Shown here: positions 59,090-64,000 of the stretch, in pieces | Layout: each line of letters starts with the position of its first letter | Numbering within the stretch: the first letter of the stretch is position 1 | Origin: Enterobacter sp. RHBSTW-00994 | GTDB lineage: Bacteria; Pseudomonadota; Gammaproteobacteria; Enterobacterales; Enterobacteriaceae | Reading direction: 5' to 3' | NCBI RefSeq assembly: GCF_013782625.1 | Contig: NZ_CP056199.1 | Location: 2,560,588-2,624,587 of the forward strand | DNA length: 64,000 nt | Translations under genes and position numbers: made by a program | Notes under the pieces: generated by a model | What the model was told of the DNA's origin: nothing | Seen by the model: only the letters and a program-made list of their open reading frames with translations | Databases searched by the model: none

Positions 59090-60724
59090 TTAATGCTTAA
59101 TGATGTACAGATCTTTAGTATAGATGTTGTCCATCGGATCTTTACCGGTATAACCGCCAACCCATGGTTTCACCAGGCGGGCGTTAACATAGTAATAGAC
59201 CGGTACAATTGCAGAATCTTTGCCTAACTGTTGTTCTGCTTTGTCATACAGTGCGGAGCGTTGTGCTTCATCAGTGGCTTTCAGCGACTCTTTCATGATC
59301 GCATCGAACGCCGGGCTCTTATAATGCGCAGTGTTCATTGAGCTGTCTGACAGCATGGTATTCAGGAAGGAGGTTGGTTCGTTGTAGTCAGCACACCAGC
59401 CGGCACGCGCCACGTCATAAGTTCCCTGATGACGAGTATCCAGGAAGGTTTTCCACTCCTGGTTCACCAGTTTCACGTCCACACCCAGATTTTTCTTCCA
59501 GATAGAAGCGGCAGCGATAGCCAGTTTTTTGTGCAGGTCAGAAGTGTTGTAAAGCAGGTTGAAGGTCAGTGGTTTATCCGCTGTGTAGCCTGCTTCAGCC
59601 AGCAGTTTTTTCGCTTCTTCGTTACGTTTTTCCTGAGTCCAGGTGAACCACTCTGGTTTGGTCAGTTTCGCACCATCTGCATATGGCGGGGTGTAGCCGA
59701 ATGCTGGCAGGTCGCCTTGCGCTTTCACTTTGTTTACGATGATATCGCGATCCAGACCCAGTTTCAGCGCAGTACGAACGCGTGCATCGGTGAATGGTGC
59801 TTTCTGGTTGTTGATTTCATAGTAATAAGTACACAGATACGGGTCGACGTGCACTTCGGTTGGGATCTCTTTCTTCAGTTTCTGGAAGAGTTCGATCGGC
59901 AGGTTGTTATAGGTCATGTCGATCTCACCGCTGCGGTAGCGGTTTACATCTGTCACTTCAGAGGAGATCGGCAGATAAGTAATCTGGTCTACGACAGTTT
60001 TCGCGTTATCCCAGTAATTGGTGTTACGCGCCATTACGATACGTTCGTTAACAACCCAGTCAGTCAGCTTATATGCACCGTTAGTCACGATATTCGCTGG
60101 CTGAGTCCACTTCTCACCGAATTTTTCGATGGCGGTTTTGTTAACCGGAGACATTGCCGGGTTAACCAGCAATTTGTAGAAATACGGAACAGGCTCGCTC
60201 AGCGTGACTTCCAGAGTGTGGTCATCAATTGCTTTGACGCCAAGTTCTGACGGCGCTTTTTTACCGTCGATAATTTCATCAACGTTCAGAATATGACCGT
60301 ACTGCGGATAGCTGGCGTAAGGCGAAGCCGTTTTTGGGTCAACCAGACGTTGCCAGCTATAAACGAAATCTTGTGCGGTAACAGGTTCACCGTTGGACCA
60401 TTTTGCGTCTTTACGCAGGTGGAATGTCCATACTTTGAAGTCTTTGTTATCCCAGCTTTCAGCAACACCTGGAATCGGGTGACCATCTTTGGTAGAGGTA
60501 ATCAGCAGGCCTTCGAACAGGTCACGGCTGATGTTTGCTTCAGGAACACCTTCAATTTTGTTTGGATCCAGCGACTGCGGTTCAGCGCCATTGTTACGAA
60601 TCATGGTTTGCTTTTCTGCCAGCGTAACGCCAGCAGGAACATCGGCTGCCATTGCCATATTACCCGCGATTAGCGCAGTAAAAATTCCCGCGGCAATCAG
60701 ACTTTTTTTTGTGATGATGGACAT
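59090..60724 (-). CDS. oppA: OppA, periplasmic oligopeptide-binding protein
   Basis: 544 residues. Signal peptide with KK near the N-terminus and cleavage probably after AMA (about 26), mature start ADVPAGVTLA. Family 5 solute-binding fold (LDPNKIEGVPEANISRDLFEGL). Binds 2-5-residue peptides of any sequence. The start region CAACACAATG fits the GcvB sRNA target known for oppA. Confidence 0.97.
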   Translation of the reverse strand: MSIITKKSLIAAGIFTALIAGNMAMAADVPAGVTLAEKQTMIRNNGAEPQSLDPNKIEGVPEANISRDLFEGLLITSTKDGHPIPGVAESWDNKDFKVWTFHLRKDAKWSNGEPVTAQDFVYSWQRLVDPKTASPYASYPQYGHILNVDEIIDGKKAPSELGVKAIDDHTLEVTLSEPVPYFYKLLVNPAMSPVNKTAIEKFGEKWTQPANIVTNGAYKLTDWVVNERIVMARNTNYWDNAKTVVDQITYLPISSEVTDVNRYRSGEIDMTYNNLPIELFQKLKKEIPTEVHVDPYLCTYYYEINNQKAPFTDARVRTALKLGLDRDIIVNKVKAQGDLPAFGYTPPYADGAKLTKPEWFTWTQEKRNEEAKKLLAEAGYTADKPLTFNLLYNTSDLHKKLAIAAASIWKKNLGVDVKLVNQEWKTFLDTRHQGTYDVARAGWCADYNEPTSFLNTMLSDSSMNTAHYKSPAFDAIMKESLKATDEAQRSALYDKAEQQLGKDSAIVPVYYYVNARLVKPWVGGYTGKDPMDNIYTKDLYIIKH

Positions 60725-61454
60725 TGTGTTGATACTCCACTCATTATAATTACTGGCGTTTGCCAGCTGTGTAATCCCCTGTTGGGGCCTGTACAGCGCA
60801 GGAGTTTTTTTTGCTGCTGTCAGGTTCTTTTTTTACTTCTTGCTATCACCGACTTCATTATTACTGACCGCTCGTATGGCCGTCTTGCGTCGATTCTTGA
60901 CACGCCTCCCCTGTTTGAGACGTGTGCTGGATATTCGGGACAAGTTCTATATGAAAATAATTCTCATCTACTTGTTTAATGCCGCAAAATATAAGGCCGG
61001 AAAGTATCAAATGGCGTAATCTCGCGCCAATACATTTTGCAAATTTGTTAAGCAATTCTCTTTTACGACGATCGTCGTTTCTATGGGGGCAGCCTTGCCG
61101 CACATCTGATACCAATTGAAACCTATGGTATTCAATGTGATAGAGACAAAAATCCCTATAAGCGCGTCGCTGCGCTATCATTGACTGGTTTTGTACGAAA
61201 ATTTAACAACTGGTTATTATTTAGCACATTCTTCTAACGGAACGTTGAAATTACTAATATCATTTCGGTTATCGCTCAGCAAGCCCCAGAGTATCATGTG
61301 AGTAAAATAACAGACCGTTTGCATGGTTTCTGTGCAGGCCAACGACACCCAAAATATTAACTCATTGAAATTTAAGTAAAAGACATTATTAGTAGAATTT
61401 ATTATGGCTTGTGTGCATTTCAACTTTATTTATATGATTTGCTGATAATCACGT
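60725..61454 (-). promoter_or_regulatory. oppA upstream region
   Basis: About 730 bases without a gene. Near the start: hairpins CTGGC GTTT GCCAG (60753-60766) and a CCCC/GGGG pair close to the SD, within the expected leader. A Fur-box-like element lies at 60952-60966 next to TATAGA on the minus strand, a possible -10. The far half is AT-rich, with no further signal identified. Confidence 0.55.
60952..60966. promoter_or_regulatory. Fur-box-like element upstream of oppA
   Basis: TGAAAAT A ATTCTCA agrees with the 7-1-7 Fur motif TGATAAT N ATTATCA at 12 of 14 defined positions, about 230 bp before the oppA start. Binding is inferred. Confidence 0.5.
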
Positions 61455-61480
61455 AAAAAAACGGAGCCACAGGCTCCGTT
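61455..61480 (-). terminator. ychE terminator
   Basis: AACGGAGCC / GGCTCCGTT stem, 3-base loop, T6 on the minus strand, 16 bases after the ychE stop. Confidence 0.9.
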
Positions 61481-61496
61481 CTTTCGAATGAAATGT

Positions 61497-62144
61497 TCAG
61501 TGTAATAACCCGGGGAAAATGCTTTTAATGCCGGTGACGATGAATTCGATCCCCAGAGCCATCAATAACAGCCCCATGATACGAGTTATCACGTTAATAC
61601 CTGTTTGCCCAAGCAAACGAACAAGCCAGGGAGCAATGCGGAAAACACCCCAACAGCACAATGCAAAAAGCGCAATCGCTACGGAGAACCCAATAAGATG
61701 CATCAGATTGTGGTATCGCGTGCCCCATACAATGGTAGAACTGATCGCCCCTGGACCGGCCATCAGTGGCAGTGCTAAAGGGACCACCCCGATACTTTCG
61801 CGAATCGCAGTCTCTGACTTCTCTTGCTTGTTTTGCTTATCCTCACCCAACTTACCGCTGATCATTGACATCGCAATGGTGACGACAAGGATCCCACCAG
61901 CAATGCGAAACGAATCAATTGAAATACCGAAAATCTGTAAAATCGCATCGCCAAGATAAAGAGAGGTCAACAAAATGATGCCCACAGACAGATTTGCCGT
62001 CAGGTTGGTTTTATTCCTGGCAGCGGCTGTCTGGTAACTGGTCATACTAATGAAGACTGGAATGATGCCTACTGGGTTAACCAGTGCAAACAGACCAATA
62101 AAGAACTTAAAATATGTAGGGAAATCAAAGAGCGTTTGAATCAC
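61497..62144 (-). CDS. ychE: YchE, MarC-family membrane protein
   Basis: 215 residues, E. coli length. Six membrane helices; LFALVNPVGIIPVFISMT, MSMISGKLGEDKQNKQEKSE and VPLALPLMAGPGAIS are family features. Often labelled a multiple-antibiotic-resistance-like protein, but the function is unknown. Divergent from adhE. Confidence 0.95.
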   Translation of the reverse strand: MIQTLFDFPTYFKFFIGLFALVNPVGIIPVFISMTSYQTAAARNKTNLTANLSVGIILLTSLYLGDAILQIFGISIDSFRIAGGILVVTIAMSMISGKLGEDKQNKQEKSETAIRESIGVVPLALPLMAGPGAISSTIVWGTRYHNLMHLIGFSVAIALFALCCWGVFRIAPWLVRLLGQTGINVITRIMGLLLMALGIEFIVTGIKSIFPGLLH

Positions 62145-62622
62145 GTTAAGCTCCGCCTATGCACATGGCCAGGGACATAAATTGTGTCATGATAAAACCG
62201 CGCTGAAGATACGCTTTTTATCAGCACACTTCACCAGAAATCTATGTCAAAACGCTATCATTTCACTATGTTAAGTTTTTGTGGTATCTATGATAGCGCC
62301 ACTTCCAATACTTACTTAATTATTTAACACTGGAAAAATCTCAAAGAAATAACGCTGCTGAATGGTATCAGCTTGGGGAGAAATTGACGCAGATCATGAT
62401 TTTCGTACTCAGAAGTGAGTAATCTTGATTACGCCGCCAGGGAGATCACCATCAAAAAGGTATGATGCTAAGGTCAGGCTCTTTTAGTAAATTAGTGTAC
62501 AAGCACGAAAAGTAACCCGTTGTTTTAATGTGTGTTACGCAAGGGTAATCGACTCTGACTATACTGTTGTCGTTATTGAGCGCTGGTTTACTAAAAGAGT
62601 TTAACATTATCAGGAGAGCATT
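62145..62622 (+). promoter_or_regulatory. ychE-adhE divergent region, adhE leader
   Basis: 478 bases without a gene. The E. coli counterpart has two adhE promoters, control by Cra, NarL, Fis and an RNase III-opened leader. Here a dyad GCTGA ATGGTA TCAGC (62357-62372) may be an operator, and SD CAGGAG (62611-62616) precedes the ATG. Promoters not placed with confidence. Confidence 0.5.
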
Positions 62623-64000
62623 ATGGCTGTTACCAACATCGCTGAACTGAACGCACTCGTCGAGCGCGTCAAAAAAGCCCAGCGTGAATATGCCAATTTC
62701 ACCCAAGAACAGGTTGATAAAATCTTCCGCGCGGCCGCTCTGGCTGCTGCAGATGCTCGAATCCCTCTCGCTAAAATGGCCGTTGCCGAATCCGGCATGG
62801 GTATCGTTGAAGATAAAGTGATCAAAAACCACTTTGCTTCTGAGTATATCTACAACGCCTATAAAGATGAGAAAACCTGTGGCGTTTTGTCTGAAGACGA
62901 CACCTTCGGGACAATCACCATTGCAGAACCTATCGGCATTATCTGCGGTATCGTTCCGACCACCAACCCAACCTCTACCGCTATCTTCAAATCGCTGATC
63001 AGCCTTAAAACCCGTAACGCAATCATCTTCTCCCCGCACCCACGAGCTAAAGATGCAACCAACAAAGCAGCAGATATCGTTCTGCAGGCTGCTATCGCAG
63101 CTGGTGCACCAAAAGATCTGATTGGCTGGATTGATCAACCTTCTGTTGAATTGTCCAACGCACTGATGCATCACCCTGACATTAACCTGATCCTGGCGAC
63201 CGGTGGTCCTGGCATGGTTAAAGCAGCATACAGCTCCGGCAAACCAGCCATCGGCGTAGGCGCAGGTAATACCCCAGTTGTTATTGATGAAACCGCTGAT
63301 ATCAAACGCGCTGTTGCTTCTGTTCTGATGTCTAAAACCTTCGATAACGGCGTTATCTGTGCTTCTGAGCAGTCAGTGGTTGTTGTTGATTCCGTATATG
63401 ATGCAGTACGTGAGCGCTTTGCAAGCCACGGCGGTTACATGCTGCAGGGCAAAGAGCTGAAAGCCGTTCAGGACATCATCCTGAAAAATGGCGCATTGAA
63501 CGCCGCTATCGTTGGTCAGCCTGCGTATAAAATCGCTGAGCTCGCCGGCTTTACCGTTCCTGCTACAACTAAAATCCTGATCGGTGAAGTGAAAGTTGTG
63601 GATGAGAGCGAACCATTCGCTCACGAAAAACTGTCCCCTACTCTCGCAATGTACCGTGCAAAAGATTTCGAAGATGCAGTGGTAAAAGCAGAAAAATTGG
63701 TTGCGATGGGCGGTATCGGTCACACCTCTTGCCTGTACACTGACCAGGACAACCAGCCAGAACGCGTTGCTCATTTCGGTCAGATGATGAAAACCGCACG
63801 TATTCTGATTAACACCCCAGCGTCTCAGGGTGGTATCGGTGACCTGTACAACTTTAAACTCGCACCTTCCCTGACTCTGGGTTGTGGTTCATGGGGTGGT
63901 AACTCCATCTCTGAAAACGTTGGTCCTAAACACCTGATCAACAAGAAAACCGTTGCTAAGCGAGCTGAAAACATGTTGTGGCACAAACTTCCGAAATCTA
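62623..64000 (+). CDS. adhE: AdhE, bifunctional aldehyde/alcohol dehydrogenase (5' part)
   Basis: 459 codons before the right edge of the window, about half of the usual 891. This covers the acetaldehyde dehydrogenase domain: VPTTNPTSTAIFKSL, nucleotide-binding VGAGNTPVV, and the catalytic Cys in NGVICASEQS near 246; the linker to the iron alcohol dehydrogenase domain starts at the edge. Reduces acetyl-CoA to ethanol in fermentation and forms spirosomes. Frame is open to the end without interruption. Confidence 0.97.
   Translation, partial: MAVTNIAELNALVERVKKAQREYANFTQEQVDKIFRAAALAAADARIPLAKMAVAESGMGIVEDKVIKNHFASEYIYNAYKDEKTCGVLSEDDTFGTITIAEPIGIICGIVPTTNPTSTAIFKSLISLKTRNAIIFSPHPRAKDATNKAADIVLQAAIAAGAPKDLIGWIDQPSVELSNALMHHPDINLILATGGPGMVKAAYSSGKPAIGVGAGNTPVVIDETADIKRAVASVLMSKTFDNGVICASEQSVVVVDSVYDAVRERFASHGGYMLQGKELKAVQDIILKNGALNAAIVGQPAYKIAELAGFTVPATTKILIGEVKVVDESEPFAHEKLSPTLAMYRAKDFEDAVVKAEKLVAMGGIGHTSCLYTDQDNQPERVAHFGQMMKTARILINTPASQGGIGDLYNFKLAPSLTLGCGSWGGNSISENVGPKHLINKKTVAKRAENMLWHKLPKS

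Noticed and set aside
59429..60250. 273-codon plus-strand frame inside oppA
   Set aside because: Antisense shadow of oppA; no SD and an aromatic-rich unnatural composition.
62452..63174. 240-codon minus-strand frame opposite adhE
   Set aside because: Antisense to the adhE coding sequence and leader, no supporting signals.

Overview
The window is chromosomal DNA from a member of the Enterobacteriaceae. Gene order follows the E. coli/Salmonella map without rearrangement from the sap operon to adhE: sapC-sapD-sapF, fabI, yciW, rnb, pdeR/gmr, yciZ, yciT, osmB, yciH-pyrF-lapB-lapA, pgpB, ribA, acnA, ymiA, cysB, topA, yciN, sohB, yciK-btuR, rluB, yciO, rnm, trpLEDCBA, ompW, yciC-yciB-yciA, tonB, yciI, clsA, yciU, oppFDCBA, ychE, adhE. 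Most protein lengths equal or nearly equal those known from E. coli. The extra genes, above all an rpfF homologue next to the gmr homologue, recall the Enterobacter/Cronobacter/Lelliottia/Leclercia side of the family, but the genus cannot be fixed from the sequence alone. No tRNA, rRNA, IS element, prophage or CRISPR array is visible.

Region by region. 1-3.1 kb: end of the sap peptide-uptake operon and fabI. 3.2-9.4 kb: yciW, rnb, then a convergent pair made of a PAS-GGDEF-EAL protein and a DSF-family signal synthase (RpfF); the two genes share one CTAG for their stop codons. 9.6-31.5 kb: mostly core housekeeping genes (pyrimidine, LPS assembly, phosphatidylglycerophosphate/undecaprenyl-PP phosphatase, riboflavin, aconitase, CysB, topoisomerase I, SohB, BtuR, RluB). 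An arsRBC arsenic-resistance operon sits between rluB and yciO. 31.5-38.3 kb: the complete trp operon with promoter/operator, leader peptide and attenuator.

38.3-46.9 kb is an accessory block between trpA and ompW, where E. coli has yciF-yciE-yciG. It carries a MarR regulator divergent from a quinone-reductase-like enzyme with two near-identical operator candidates, an SMR exporter, yedE-yedF, an orphan PTS IIB-like protein, a YagU-like membrane protein, a cupin, a lipoprotein, a GNAT acetyltransferase, a GIY-YIG nuclease with an extra C-terminal domain, and several tiny membrane proteins. 47-55 kb returns to the core order, but leuE stands where E. coli has kch, and an unrelated six-TM voltage-gated K+ channel lies between yciU and oppF. 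55-64 kb: oppABCDF, ychE and the 5' half of adhE.

Most notable: the rpfF-rpfR signalling module, with an inverted repeat that could hide the rpfF ribosome-binding site; the twin MarR operators; the GIY-YIG protein; two unlisted 38-residue membrane proteins; and a strong Fur-box-like sequence upstream of oppA.
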